Assembly: GCF_002102155.1 (NCBI RefSeq)
Contig: NZ_LQOU01000026.1
Location: 79,431-143,430 of the forward strand
Length of the DNA: 64,000 nt
Direction: 5' to 3'
Source: Mycobacterium europaeum
GTDB taxonomy: Bacteria; Actinomycetota; Actinomycetes; Mycobacteriales; Mycobacteriaceae
In this document: in pieces, positions 43,067 through 52,698 of the stretch
Layout of the letters: each line of letters starts with the position of its first letter
How positions within the stretch are numbered: position 1 is the stretch's first letter
Made by a program: the position numbers and the translations under genes
The notes under the pieces: generated by a model
The model's database searches: none
What the model was told of the DNA's origin: nothing
Seen by the model: only the letters and a program-made list of their open reading frames with translations

Positions 43067-44170
43067 GTGCTTTTCGGCGTGACCCGACCCGCGTTCCGCG
43101 CGGCCGCCGCGCTGGCGGCGGCGGTCGCCGTCGCGTGCAGCGGCTGCGGATCCGGCAAGCCGGGCGGCAACGCGGCGGGCCCCTCCCTGGTGACCCCCAC
43201 CACCCAGATCGCGGGCGCCGGTGTGCTCGGGAACGACCGCCGCCCGGACGAGTCGTGCGCGCGGGATGCCGCGGCGGCCGATCCGGGGCCGAAGACGCGG
43301 GAGGCGCACAACGCGGCCGGCGTCACCCCGGACGTGGTGCCGGTGCCCGCGGAGCCGCAGCGGATCGTGGTGCTGTCCGGCGATCAGCTCGACGCCCTGT
43401 GCGCGCTCGGCCTGCAGTCGCGGGTGGTCGGGGCGGCCCTGCCGGACGGATCGTCAGGCCAGCCCGCCTACCTGGGCAGCGCGGTGCACGACGTGCCCGG
43501 CGTCGGGAGCCGCAGCGACCCGGACCTGGCTCGGATCGCGGCGACCCACCCGGACCTCATCCTGGGATCGCAGGGCTTGACGCCGAAGTTGTATCCGCAG
43601 CTGGCCGCGATCGCCCCGACGGTGTTCACCGCGGCGCCGGGCGCGGCCTGGGAGGACAACCTGCGGGGAGTGGGCAGCGCGACGGCGCGCGGTGGCGCGG
43701 TGGACGCGCTGCTCAGCGGCTTTTCCCGGCGGGCCGCCGACGTCGGCGCCCGGCATGACGCATCTCACTTCCAGGCGTCCATCGTGCAGTTCACCACCGA
43801 CACGATCCGGGTGTACGGCACCAACAACTTCCCGGCCAGCGTGCTGGGCGCCGTCGGCGTGGACCGGCCGGCGTCACAGCGGTTCACCGACAAGCCGTAC
43901 CTCGAGATCGGGGCCACCGACGACGACCTGGCCAAGAACCCCGACCTCTCCGCCGCCGACGCCGACGTCGTCTACGTGTCGTGTGCGTCACCGGCGGCCG
44001 CCCAGCGCGCCGCCGCGCTGCTCGACAGCAACCCGTGGCGCAAGCTGTCCGCGAACCGCGACAACCGCGTCTACATCGTCAACGATGAGATCTGGCAGAC
44101 CGGCGAGGGCCTGATCGCGGCCCGCGGCATCGTCGACGACCTGCGCCTGCTGAACGCCCCGATCAACTAG
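43067..44170 (+). CDS. fecB: FecB-like periplasmic siderophore-binding lipoprotein (Rv3044 homologue)
   Basis: A 367-residue exported protein with signal peptide ending near ACSGC (Cys27 by comparison with FecB). The type III periplasmic binding fold shows RIVVLSGDQLDALCALGL, PGVGSRSDPDLARIAATHPDLILG and VYVSCASP. FecB is named for ferric citrate binding, but the mycobacterial protein has been linked to carboxymycobactin uptake and intrinsic drug resistance. GTG 43067 is chosen; a TTAGCGT box about 9 nt upstream suggests a leaderless message. GTG 43079 is possible. Confidence 0.88.
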   Translation: MLFGVTRPAFRAAAALAAAVAVACSGCGSGKPGGNAAGPSLVTPTTQIAGAGVLGNDRRPDESCARDAAAADPGPKTREAHNAAGVTPDVVPVPAEPQRIVVLSGDQLDALCALGLQSRVVGAALPDGSSGQPAYLGSAVHDVPGVGSRSDPDLARIAATHPDLILGSQGLTPKLYPQLAAIAPTVFTAAPGAAWEDNLRGVGSATARGGAVDALLSGFSRRAADVGARHDASHFQASIVQFTTDTIRVYGTNNFPASVLGAVGVDRPASQRFTDKPYLEIGATDDDLAKNPDLSAADADVVYVSCASPAAAQRAAALLDSNPWRKLSANRDNRVYIVNDEIWQTGEGLIAARGIVDDLRLLNAPIN

Positions 44171-44287
44171 CGACGCGGCGGGCGGGTACCCATCGCCTTA
44201 AGGTGATGACGTGCGGCCACCGGTTGGCCCGGGAACATTACCTTAGCTAAACTTTTGACGACGCGACCACATCGAAGAGGGATATTC

Positions 44288-45328
44288 ATGAGCACTGTTT
44301 CGGCCTACGCCGCCACGTCGGCGACCGAACCGTTGACCAAGACCACCATCGAGCGGCGTGACCCCGGTCCGCACGACGTGGCGATCGACATCAAGTTCGC
44401 CGGGATCTGCCACTCCGACATCCACACCGTCAAGGCCGAGTGGGGCACGCCGAACTACCCGGTGGTGCCCGGCCATGAGATCGCCGGCGTGGTGAGCCAG
44501 GTCGGTTCCGCGGTCACCAAGTACAAGGTCGGCGACCACGTCGGCGTGGGCTGCATGGTGAACTCCTGCGGTCAGTGCAGCAGCTGCAAGGCCGGGCTCG
44601 AGCAGTACTGCAAGCCGGGGGCGACCTTCACCTACAACTCCATCGACAAAGACGGCACCTCCACGCAGGGCGGCTACAGCCAGGCGGTCGTCGTCGACGA
44701 GAACTTCGTCGTGCGCATCCCCGACTCGCTGCCGCTGGACAAGGCGGCGCCGCTGCTGTGCGCGGGCATCACGCTGTTCTCGCCGCTGCGGCACTGGAAG
44801 GCCGGCGAGGGCACCCGGTTGGCGATCATCGGCCTGGGCGGGCTGGGACACATGGGCGTCAAGCTGGGCGCGGCGATGGGCGCCGAGGTGACGGTGCTGT
44901 CGCAGTCGCTGAAGAAGATGGAGGACGGGCTGCGCCTGGGCGCGAGCCACTACTACGCCACCTCCGACCACGACACCTTCAAGAAGTTGCGTGGCAGCTT
45001 CGACCTGATCCTGAACACCGTCTCGGCGAACCTGAAACTGAACGACTACCTCAACCTGCTCGACGTCGACGGCACCCTGGTGGAATTGGGCATTCCGGAG
45101 CACCCCATGGAGGTGGGGGCGTTCCCGCTGGCGCTGGCGCGGCGCAGCCTCTCCGGGTCGAACATCGGCGGGATCGCCGAAACCCAGGAGATGCTGGACT
45201 TCTGCGCCGAACACGATGTGACACCCGAAATCGAGCTGATCGACCCGGATTACATCAACGAGGCCTACGAGCGGGTCCTGGCGAGCGACGTCCGCTACCG
45301 GTTCGTCATCGACATCTCGAAGCTATGA
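44288..45328 (+). CDS. adhC: Zinc-dependent alcohol dehydrogenase (cinnamyl alcohol dehydrogenase type; Rv3045 homologue)
   Basis: A 346-residue medium-chain dehydrogenase, identical in length to AdhC of M. tuberculosis. Catalytic zinc ligands lie in GICHSD and GHEIAG; the structural zinc site is [15 protein letters not shown]; the NADP fold is [13 protein letters not shown]. It reduces aromatic or aliphatic aldehydes with NADPH. ATG 44288 follows GAAGAGGGA. It converges on Rv3046c with a 6-bp overlap. Confidence 0.93.
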   Translation: MSTVSAYAATSATEPLTKTTIERRDPGPHDVAIDIKFAGICHSDIHTVKAEWGTPNYPVVPGHEIAGVVSQVGSAVTKYKVGDHVGVGCMVNSCGQCSSCKAGLEQYCKPGATFTYNSIDKDGTSTQGGYSQAVVVDENFVVRIPDSLPLDKAAPLLCAGITLFSPLRHWKAGEGTRLAIIGLGGLGHMGVKLGAAMGAEVTVLSQSLKKMEDGLRLGASHYYATSDHDTFKKLRGSFDLILNTVSANLKLNDYLNLLDVDGTLVELGIPEHPMEVGAFPLALARRSLSGSNIGGIAETQEMLDFCAEHDVTPEIELIDPDYINEAYERVLASDVRYRFVIDISKL

Positions 45329-45784
45329 GGCGACGCCCGACGGTTCTTCGGGCGCGTGGTGACGGGCAACCAATTCGGCCGCCTCGGCGTGCTCGTCGTC
45401 GGGAACAACCTCGCTGACGTCGATGCCGGCCAACGGCCATCCGGCCGCCGCCAGCGTGGCGGCGACCCGGATGACGTTTTCCTTGCCGGCGTCGAACTGC
45501 GTCATGTCGGAGATGAATTCGGCGATCTCGTCACGATCGATGGGGTGCCCGATCGTCTCCGGCGACCCTTCTTTGGCAGTGATGTGGCGCACCACCTCGC
45601 GGATCTGGTCTTCGGTCAGCGGTGTGCTGCGCAGTAAGGCCATCAACGGCACGCGGTCCGGGCCGGGAACGCCGTTCGGGTAGCCGACCTGCAGCCACTG
45701 AATCACTGAGCGGCAGAAATGGCGGCGGTGATCCTGCTCTGAAGAGGGGGGTTTCGTCACCAGAACAGTGTCGGGCAGCGCCAT
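45323..45784 (-). CDS. DUF3349 family protein (Rv3046c homologue)
   Basis: A protein of about 153 residues, helical, with a conserved [18 protein letters not shown] motif and the DUF3349 core [19 protein letters not shown] followed by DIDEIAEFI-like sequence. Structures of mycobacterial DUF3349 proteins are known but their function is not. ATG 45784 is used; GTG 45760 is closer to the length in M. tuberculosis and may be correct. Confidence 0.78.
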   Translation of the reverse strand: MALPDTVLVTKPPSSEQDHRRHFCRSVIQWLQVGYPNGVPGPDRVPLMALLRSTPLTEDQIREVVRHITAKEGSPETIGHPIDRDEIAEFISDMTQFDAGKENVIRVAATLAAAGWPLAGIDVSEVVPDDEHAEAAELVARHHAPEEPSGVAS

Positions 45785-45889
45785 CGGCCGCGCTAGCGAG
45801 GCATCGTTCCGTCCCCACAATTCACATGTCGTTCACTGCCCGAACATGTCGGAGGCTGGTTTGTCGCCGCCCATCCCTACCATCGAGGC

Positions 45890-46459
45890 GTGCTCAAGGC
45901 GCTCGTCGTCATCCCGCTGGCGTGCGGGCTGTTGGTCGGCGTCGTCGAGCACAACCCAGGGGCGGCATTCGTGGCGTTCTACCTGACGGTGCTGCTCGAG
46001 GTGCTCGTGGCCTGGTCGACCAATCGTCGGTGGCCGCGCGCGGGCCGCGCCGTGTTGGCCGCCGTTGACGCCATGGACGGGCTCGAATTCGAGCGCTATG
46101 TCGCCGCGCGGCTGCGCCGGGCCGGCTGGCGGGTCACGCTCACCCCGCCGGTCGGCGACTACGGCGTGGACCTGATCGCCGAGAAGGACGGCCACTCCGT
46201 GGCGGTCCAGTGCAAGCGCTACGGCCAATCGGTGGGCGTCGCGGCCGTCCAGCAGGTGGTGTCCGGCGCCCGCCACCACGGGTGCACCCGGAGCGTCGTG
46301 GTGAGCAATCGTGAATTCACCAGGGCCGCAAAGCAATTGGCGCACACCCACGGCTGTCAGTTGATCGGCCGCAAAGTCCTGCTGGGGTGGGTGCCGCCGC
46401 CCCCGGGCAGCGCCAAAGATCCCGCGGGAAGAAAATCGGCGCAGCCGGTGTATGAATAA
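45890..46459 (+). CDS. Membrane-anchored Mrr-type restriction endonuclease-like protein
   Basis: A 189-residue protein. Two hydrophobic helices (LVVIPLACGLLVGVV and FVAFYLTVLLEVLVAW) are followed by an Mrr_cat-like PD-(D/E)xK domain: GLEFERYVAARLRRAGW, VGDYGVDLIAE and VAVQCKRY, in which the D and Q-x-K catalytic positions are retained. It could cut foreign or modified DNA near the membrane, or be a domesticated nuclease. No methylase partner is seen. It occupies the place of Rv3047c in M. tuberculosis. Confidence 0.78.
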   Translation: MLKALVVIPLACGLLVGVVEHNPGAAFVAFYLTVLLEVLVAWSTNRRWPRAGRAVLAAVDAMDGLEFERYVAARLRRAGWRVTLTPPVGDYGVDLIAEKDGHSVAVQCKRYGQSVGVAAVQQVVSGARHHGCTRSVVVSNREFTRAAKQLAHTHGCQLIGRKVLLGWVPPPPGSAKDPAGRKSAQPVYE

Positions 46460-46529
46460 GGGATCGGGCCGGCCCCAGTCCCTCCCCCCCGACAGTGCGG
46501 CCGGTCCGATTCTCAATCCATGTGCGGCT

Positions 46530-47516
<987 letters not shown>

Positions 47517-47553
47517 TCACACGCCGTTTTGCCTGCGGTTGACTAGAGCTCAA

Positions 47554-47601
47554 ACACTACCCCTGGGGTACGACAAGCCGCGGCAACACAACAAGTTGTG
47601 T
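47554..47601. promoter_or_regulatory. Tandem NrdR-like boxes upstream of nrdF2
   Basis: ACACTACCCCTGGGGT (47554-47569) and ACACAACAAGTTGTGT (47586-47601) resemble the NrdR consensus acaCwAtATaTwGtgt. They start 32 bp apart, about three helical turns, the phasing typical of NrdR sites. The second is an 18-bp dyad when extended by one base each side. Confidence 0.5.
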
Positions 47602-47681
47602 TTTCCGTGTCGTAACCCGTTCCTTGGCCCGGCCCCCCTCTCACCAGGTGCGCGCGAGCCCTGGTCAACGCGATGCGCCCG

Positions 47682-47699
47682 ATGTACCATTTGGTACAT
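47682..47699. promoter_or_regulatory. 18-bp palindrome covering a start codon
   Basis: ATGTACCA, TT, TGGTACAT: perfect 8-bp arms, the right one containing the first bases of the ATG of the SRPBCC gene. A TetR gene is second in that operon, so this is its likely operator and the transcript is probably leaderless or nearly so. Confidence 0.65.
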
Positions 47700-48144
47700 G
47701 TTTACCGAAGACAGCGTCGAGATCGACGCGCCGCCGCAGCTGGTGTGGGATGTCTTCAGCGACGTGGAGCGCTGGCCCGAGTGGACCGCCTCGGTGACCT
47801 CGCTGACCGGACGGGACGGACCCGCGCTGGCAGTGGGCAGACGATTCGCGATCAAGCAGCCCGGCATGGCGACGCTGGTGTGGCAGGTCACCGAGCTCGA
47901 TCCGGGCACGTCGTGGACCTGGGTGCAACGCTCCCCCGGTGCGCGGGTGAGCGCCCGGCACGACGTCATCGCACAACCGGGCGGGCGCACCCTGGTGCGT
48001 CAGCAACTGGATCAGCGCGGTGCGCTCGGCGCCCTGGTCGGCCGGTTGATGGCCGGCAAGACGAAACGATTCCTCAAGCTCGAGGCCCAAGGACTCAAGG
48101 CCCGGTCTGAGCAGCTCAGCCGCGCCGATGGCCCGCAGTCCTGA
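47698..48144 (+). CDS. SRPBCC family protein
   Basis: A 148-residue START-like protein: FTEDSVEIDAPPQLVWDVFSDVERWPEWTASV is cited by its key residues, PPxxVWxVFxDVxxWPxW, the usual beta1-alpha1 signature. It closes with a C-terminal helix (KTKRFLKLEAQGLKARSEQL). The ligand is unknown. The ATG lies in an 18-bp palindrome. It overlaps the following TetR gene by 17 bp, and the two form a small self-regulated unit not present at this place in M. tuberculosis. Confidence 0.8.
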   Translation: MFTEDSVEIDAPPQLVWDVFSDVERWPEWTASVTSLTGRDGPALAVGRRFAIKQPGMATLVWQVTELDPGTSWTWVQRSPGARVSARHDVIAQPGGRTLVRQQLDQRGALGALVGRLMAGKTKRFLKLEAQGLKARSEQLSRADGPQS

Positions 48145-48676
48145 CTCACAGCGGCGTCGCGAACTACTGCATGCGCTATTCGATGAGTTCGCCACAAACG
48201 GCATCGGCAACCGTTCGCTCCGCGACGTCGCAGCCGCTGTCGGCACCAGCCACCGGATGTTGTTGCACCACTTCGGTTCCCGCGACGATTTGCTGATTGC
48301 GGTCGTCGAGGAGGCCGAGCGCCGCCAGATGGCTCTCGTTCCCGGCTTGCCGGAGGATCCGGCCGAGGGCTTCGCCGCGATGTGGGCCGACCTTCGTCGC
48401 CCGGAATTGCGCCAGTTAGAACGGCTCTTCTTCGAGTGCTACGCACGCGCGGCCCAAGGCGAGAAGCCTTTCACACGAATGGTTCCCGGGGCGGTCGACG
48501 GCTGGCTGCGTGAGGTCGACACCGTCGCCGCCGGCGCCCCCTACGACGGCGCGATGGCAAGGCTCGGGCTGGCCGTCACCCGAGGCCTGCTGCTGGACCT
48601 GGTGGCCACCAATGACGAGGCCGGTGTCGACGCGGCCGCGAAGGCCTTCACCGAGCTCCTCAGGCGCCCAGGATGA
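48128..48676 (+). CDS. TetR family regulator
   Basis: A 182-residue regulator. The N-terminal HTH is RRRELLHALFDEFATNGIGNRSLRDVAAAVGTSHRMLLHHFGSRDDL, cited by its recognition helix TSHRMLLHHFGSR. The ligand domain is not recognisable. It is translated from within the end of the SRPBCC gene, so it most likely represses that operon through the palindrome at 47682. Confidence 0.85.
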   Translation: MARSPDSQRRRELLHALFDEFATNGIGNRSLRDVAAAVGTSHRMLLHHFGSRDDLLIAVVEEAERRQMALVPGLPEDPAEGFAAMWADLRRPELRQLERLFFECYARAAQGEKPFTRMVPGAVDGWLREVDTVAAGAPYDGAMARLGLAVTRGLLLDLVATNDEAGVDAAAKAFTELLRRPG

Positions 48677-48683
48677 TCCGGGT

Positions 48684-49259
48684 TCACTTCCCCTTCGGCA
48701 ACAGGGCGATCATCGTGTCCACGAGTTCCTCGGCGTCGGTGTTCCACTTATCCAGGTCGAGGTGGCCGCTCAGGTCCAAACCGGTGATGCCGTGGGCGGT
48801 CGTCAAAAGCAGCGCCCCATAACGCTTTGCCTGCCGGGGACCAGTGATGCGGCCCACGATGTCGAGAAACAGGTCCTGCGTCCGTTCCGCGGCCCGCACC
48901 GACGCCTCAGGGGGTTCGCCGGGCGGCGGGGTGAACATCAGGCGATACAGGTGCGGCCGGCTGCGGCCGAGAGCGATCAGCGCAAGCAGGCCGGATCGCA
49001 ATGACACCTCGGGCGGGTCGTCACTGGCGGCCAACACCTCGAGGGCATCGCCCAATTCACCGAGCGCGTTCGTCGCGAGGACGGTGAGCAGCGACTGCTT
49101 ATCGGCGAAGTGACGGTACGCCGCCGAGCGCGACACGCCGCTGCGAGCCCCTACCTCGCGCAGCGTCACGGCCTCGACTCCGCCGAGGTCGAGCAGGACC
49201 CCGGCCGCTTCGAGCAGCGAACGGCGGGTGGCCGCCGCGCTTTCCGATCGTGTCGTCAC
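48684..49259 (-). CDS. TetR family regulator divergent from an SDR gene
   Basis: A 191-residue regulator: HTH region SLLEAAGVLLDLGGVEAVTLREVGARSGVSRSAAYRHFADKQSL, key helix VSRSAAYRHFADK, and a TetR_C-type ligand domain (FTPPPGEPPEASVRAAERTQDLF). GTG 49259 is preferred to ATG 49298 because the latter overlaps the operator dyads. It converges with the other TetR gene 8 bp away and diverges from the SDR gene. Confidence 0.85.
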   Translation of the reverse strand: MTTRSESAAATRRSLLEAAGVLLDLGGVEAVTLREVGARSGVSRSAAYRHFADKQSLLTVLATNALGELGDALEVLAASDDPPEVSLRSGLLALIALGRSRPHLYRLMFTPPPGEPPEASVRAAERTQDLFLDIVGRITGPRQAKRYGALLLTTAHGITGLDLSGHLDLDKWNTDAEELVDTMIALLPKGK

Positions 49260-49284
49260 CCGCCGAGCATATGTCGGCAGCCTA

Positions 49285-49330
49285 GTTGACATTGTCAACT
49301 CAACTGTTAGGTTGAGATGACAGTGTCAAC
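49285..49330. promoter_or_regulatory. Tandem TetR-type operators
   Basis: GTTGACATTGTCAAC (49285-49299, 7-bp arms) and GATGACAGTGTCAAC (49316-49330, core TGACA-G-TGTCA) lie 31 bp apart, about three turns, between the divergent TetR and SDR genes. Both are followed by TCAAC. They are very likely the sites for that TetR. Confidence 0.7.
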
Positions 49331-49351
49331 TCAACCGCTCTGGAGACCGCC

Positions 49352-50260
49352 ATGACTTCCCCGCGTTCCACCGACCGCAACCAGCTGATCGTCGTCACCG
49401 GCGCCTCGACCGGTATGGGCGCCGCAACCGCAAGGCAGATGGCCCGCAACGGTTTTCACGTCCTTGCGGGCGTGCGCCGCGCAGTCGACGCGGACGCGTT
49501 GCGCGCCGAACGCATCGAACCGCACATCCTCGACATCACGGTCGAATCCGACATCGCCGCGATCGCCGACCGCGTCGCAAGCGATCCGGTGCACCGCCCA
49601 CTGCGCGCGCTGATCAACAACGCCGGGATCGCGGTCAACGCCCCAGTCGAAACGCTGCCGCTAAGCGAGTGGCGCCGGCAATTCGAGGTCAATGTCTTCG
49701 GACACGTCGCGATGACGCAGGCGCTGTTGCCTGCCCTGCTGGCCAGCAAGGGCACCGTGGTGAACATCAGCTCCATCGGCGGCAAGGTCGTCCTGCCGAC
49801 ATACGGGGCATACGCGGGCTCGAAATTCGCGCTCGAGGCGATCAGCGATGCGCTGCGTCGCGAGGTCACCGATGCGGGGGTCAAGGTCGTCGTCGTCGAA
49901 CCCGGTGCGGTCAAGACCGAGATGGCCGAGCGGGGGGTCGCCACGGCGGAAGAACTCATGGCCCGCATGACCGCTGACCAACTGGCGCGCTACGGCGATC
50001 TCGCCGCGGCCGTCATGGCGCAGGCCCGGACGTTCAACGAGACCGGCGTCTCGGCCGAACACGCCGCGAAGGTGATCGCAAAGGCCGCCACCGCCTCCCA
50101 CCCGCGGACGCGCTACACCATCGGGCGTGACGCCGCGATCTTGCTGCGGATCAGCCGTGTCGTATCCGACCGGGTCCTGGACCGCATCGTGCGCTTGAAC
50201 CTTCGCTCATTCGCGAAAAGCTCAGCCCCCGACGGCCGCCGCGCGACGGCCGGCACGTGA
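49352..50260 (+). CDS. Short-chain dehydrogenase/reductase
   Basis: A 302-residue classical SDR. The cofactor motif is VVTGASTGMGAATA (TGxxxGxG), then NNAGIAV, catalytic Ser in VNISSIGG and YxxxK as YAGSKFA. Arg-rich sequence after strand 2 (AGVRRAVD) hints at NADP(H). The substrate is unknown. It is controlled by the divergent TetR. Its 3' end overlaps the convergent monooxygenase by 39 bp. Confidence 0.88.
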   Translation: MTSPRSTDRNQLIVVTGASTGMGAATARQMARNGFHVLAGVRRAVDADALRAERIEPHILDITVESDIAAIADRVASDPVHRPLRALINNAGIAVNAPVETLPLSEWRRQFEVNVFGHVAMTQALLPALLASKGTVVNISSIGGKVVLPTYGAYAGSKFALEAISDALRREVTDAGVKVVVVEPGAVKTEMAERGVATAEELMARMTADQLARYGDLAAAVMAQARTFNETGVSAEHAAKVIAKAATASHPRTRYTIGRDAAILLRISRVVSDRVLDRIVRLNLRSFAKSSAPDGRRATAGT

Positions 50261-51766
50261 GCCCGCGCCGAAGAACTGATACTCCTCGGGCTTGATCGAG
50301 CGGGTATCGCGCCAGTACTCCCAGGTGTAGCCGCCCCACAGCACCGTGTTCTTGCCGTGCTCGTCGAGGTACCAGCTGCTGCATCCGCCGCTGTTCCACA
50401 CCGAATGCCCCAGCCTGCGCTGCAACTCGTCGTTGAACGCGTCCTGCGCGGCGCGCGTCGGCGCGAGCGCCTGGGCGCCGCGCTTGTCGCAGGCCCTGAT
50501 CGCGCTGGCGACGTAGCGGATCTGGGACTCGATCATGAAGACCACCGAGTTGTGGCCCAGGCCGGTGTTCGGGCCCAGCAGGAAGAACAGGTTGGGCATG
50601 TCGGCGACGGTGATGCCGCGGTGCGCGGCGATGCCCTCCCGGTTCCAGCGATCGACCAGGTCCTCGCCGTTGTGCCCCTTGATCTGGACGTAGGTGTAGG
50701 AGTCGGTGACGTGGAAGCCGGTGCCGTAGACGATCACGTCGACTTCGCGTTCCTTGCCGTCGGCGGTGACGATGCCGGTGGGCGTGATCCGGGCGATGTG
50801 GTCGGTGATCAGTTCGGTCTTCGGGTCGGCGACCGCGCGATAGTAGGTCGAGGAGTTCAGGATTCGCTTGCACCCGATCCGGTAGTGCGGGGTGAGCTTG
50901 CGACGCAGCTCGCGATCCTTGACCGATCGGCGGATGTTGTATTTGACGTAGGCCTCGATGAACTTCAAGGCGTCGGGACGCTTGGTCATTCCAACGGCCA
51001 GGGCCTCTTGGCCCCAGTAGATCACCGCACGCACCAGCGCCCGCAGGCCGGGCACGTTGGCCATGGCGCGCCGCAGCGCCACCGGGATCTCGGGGTTGGA
51101 GCGCGGCACCACCCAGGGCGGAGTGCGTTGGTAGAGCTGCAGTTCGGCGACCTGCCCGACGATCTCCGGCACGATCTGGATGGCGCTGGCGCCGGTCCCG
51201 ATCATCGCCACCCGCTTTCCGGTCAGGTCGACGGTGTGGTCCCACTCCGCGGAATGGAAAGCGGGGCCACGGAATTCGTCACGGCCCTCGATGTCGGGCA
51301 TGGCCGGGATGTGCAGCGCACCCGCGCCCGAGATCAGGAACTGCCCGACGAACTCGCGGCCGTCTTCGGTGAAGACGTGCCAGCGCTGCTCTTCGTCGTC
51401 CCAGTGGGCACGATCCACGTGCGAATCGAACTCGATGTAGCGGCGCAGCCCGTATTTCTCGGTGACTCCCTTGAGGTAGTCCCAGATCTCGGGCTGATAG
51501 GAGAACGGGTTGCGCCAGTCGGGCTTGGGCTCGAAGGAGAACGAGTACAGGTGCGACGGGATGTCGCAGGCGCAACCGGGATAGCTGTTGTCGCGCCACG
51601 TGCCGCCGACGTCGCCGAACTTCTCCAGGATGACGAAGTCCACGCCCAGCTGCTGCAGCTTGATCGCCATCCCCAGGCCGGAGAACCCGGTCCCGATGAT
51701 GATGGCGCGCGCGTGGACGGGTTGGTGCGTGTTGGTCGGCTCGGCTTGTGTCACGACGTCGGTCAC
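50222..51766 (-). CDS. Flavin-binding monooxygenase, Baeyer-Villiger type (Rv3049c homologue)
   Basis: A 514-residue class B flavoprotein monooxygenase. FAD motif GTGFSGLG near residue 26, the Baeyer-Villiger fingerprint FRGPAFHSAEW (FxGxxxHxxxW), and the NADPH motif GTGASAIQ are all present. It inserts oxygen next to a carbonyl or oxidises heteroatoms; related EthA activates ethionamide. ATG 51766 starts 32 residues before the GTGFSG motif or less. The neighbouring TetR (Rv3050c type) is 106 bp upstream on the same strand. Confidence 0.92.
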   Translation of the reverse strand: MTDVVTQAEPTNTHQPVHARAIIIGTGFSGLGMAIKLQQLGVDFVILEKFGDVGGTWRDNSYPGCACDIPSHLYSFSFEPKPDWRNPFSYQPEIWDYLKGVTEKYGLRRYIEFDSHVDRAHWDDEEQRWHVFTEDGREFVGQFLISGAGALHIPAMPDIEGRDEFRGPAFHSAEWDHTVDLTGKRVAMIGTGASAIQIVPEIVGQVAELQLYQRTPPWVVPRSNPEIPVALRRAMANVPGLRALVRAVIYWGQEALAVGMTKRPDALKFIEAYVKYNIRRSVKDRELRRKLTPHYRIGCKRILNSSTYYRAVADPKTELITDHIARITPTGIVTADGKEREVDVIVYGTGFHVTDSYTYVQIKGHNGEDLVDRWNREGIAAHRGITVADMPNLFFLLGPNTGLGHNSVVFMIESQIRYVASAIRACDKRGAQALAPTRAAQDAFNDELQRRLGHSVWNSGGCSSWYLDEHGKNTVLWGGYTWEYWRDTRSIKPEEYQFFGAGSRAGRRAAAVGG

Positions 51767-51872
51767 GGTGGATCGGTCTTCCTGTCAGATTGCGCAAAAT
51801 ACCCAGTACCCAGGGTATCGAATGGCACGAGTGTCGACGATCGCCGCAACGATGTCAACGTGCCAAAAGTCC

Positions 51873-52619
51873 TCAGCTCGCCGCGGGGCTGCTGGGCATC
51901 ACGCTGTGGATGGGCTGGTCGGGGTCCATGGTGATGCCGAGCACCTCAGCGGTGCCGACGATGACCCCGACCATGATCGTCGTCAGGTGGGCGACGAACT
52001 GCTCGCGCGACATGCGGCGTGGGCTGTCGGCGTCGGGTCCCAGCCACCACTCGGTGGCCGATGCGGCCGACCCGAATGCCGCGTTCCCGGCCAGTTCGAA
52101 AGCCGCGTGGTCCAGTTCCATCTCGCGCAGCTCGTTGTCGAACATGTCGGCCACCGCCAGGGTGATCCCGCGGCCCTCGTTGAGGATCTGCGGGCTCGCC
52201 GCGGAGCGACCCTGGATGAAGACCCGCAGCACGTTGGGGTGCTGGTCGACGAGGTTGACATACTCCTCGACGGCGCGACGGATCACCTCGCGGGAGGAGT
52301 CGGTTTTCAGGTCGATCGACGGGAAGATGGCGGCCCACAGCATGTCGCGCAGCCGTTCCCCGATGGCCTGGAACAGGTCGGCCTTGTCGTGGAAGTGCCG
52401 GTAGATCTTCGGCTTGGCGGTGCCGGCCTCCTCGGCGATCTCCCGCACGCTCAGCTCGGGGCCCAGGCGGTCGATGGCGCGGAAGGCCGCGTCCACGATC
52501 TCGCCGCGCACCTTCTTGCGGTGTTCGCGCCACCGCTCGCTGCGCGCGTCGACCTTCGCCCCCGGCGGCTTGACACTGGGGTGGGGTGGTCGCGGAATTC
52601 TCACCACGTCAAGCACCAT
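51873..52619 (-). CDS. TetR family regulator (Rv3050c homologue)
   Basis: A 248-residue regulator, close to the 246 residues in M. tuberculosis. The HTH includes ELSVREIAEEAGTAKPKIYRHFHDK; the wing-like N-terminus is basic (WREHRKKVRGE). It precedes the monooxygenase gene and may control it. ATG 52619 is used, since the frame upstream of it runs into the AraC gene. Confidence 0.9.
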   Translation of the reverse strand: MVLDVVRIPRPPHPSVKPPGAKVDARSERWREHRKKVRGEIVDAAFRAIDRLGPELSVREIAEEAGTAKPKIYRHFHDKADLFQAIGERLRDMLWAAIFPSIDLKTDSSREVIRRAVEEYVNLVDQHPNVLRVFIQGRSAASPQILNEGRGITLAVADMFDNELREMELDHAAFELAGNAAFGSAASATEWWLGPDADSPRRMSREQFVAHLTTIMVGVIVGTAEVLGITMDPDQPIHSVMPSSPAAS

Positions 52620-52698
52620 ACCCCTCTGACGACCATTCGAGCCGCTGACCTGGGCAGACTGCGCGACGATCGAGGATGACATCCACTGAACCGCCACA

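Noticed and set aside
44238..44262. Iron-box (IdeR-like) site before adhC
   Set aside because: TTAGCTAA is palindromic and near fecB, but it lacks the length and central G of the 19-bp IdeR consensus and matches only with a gap.
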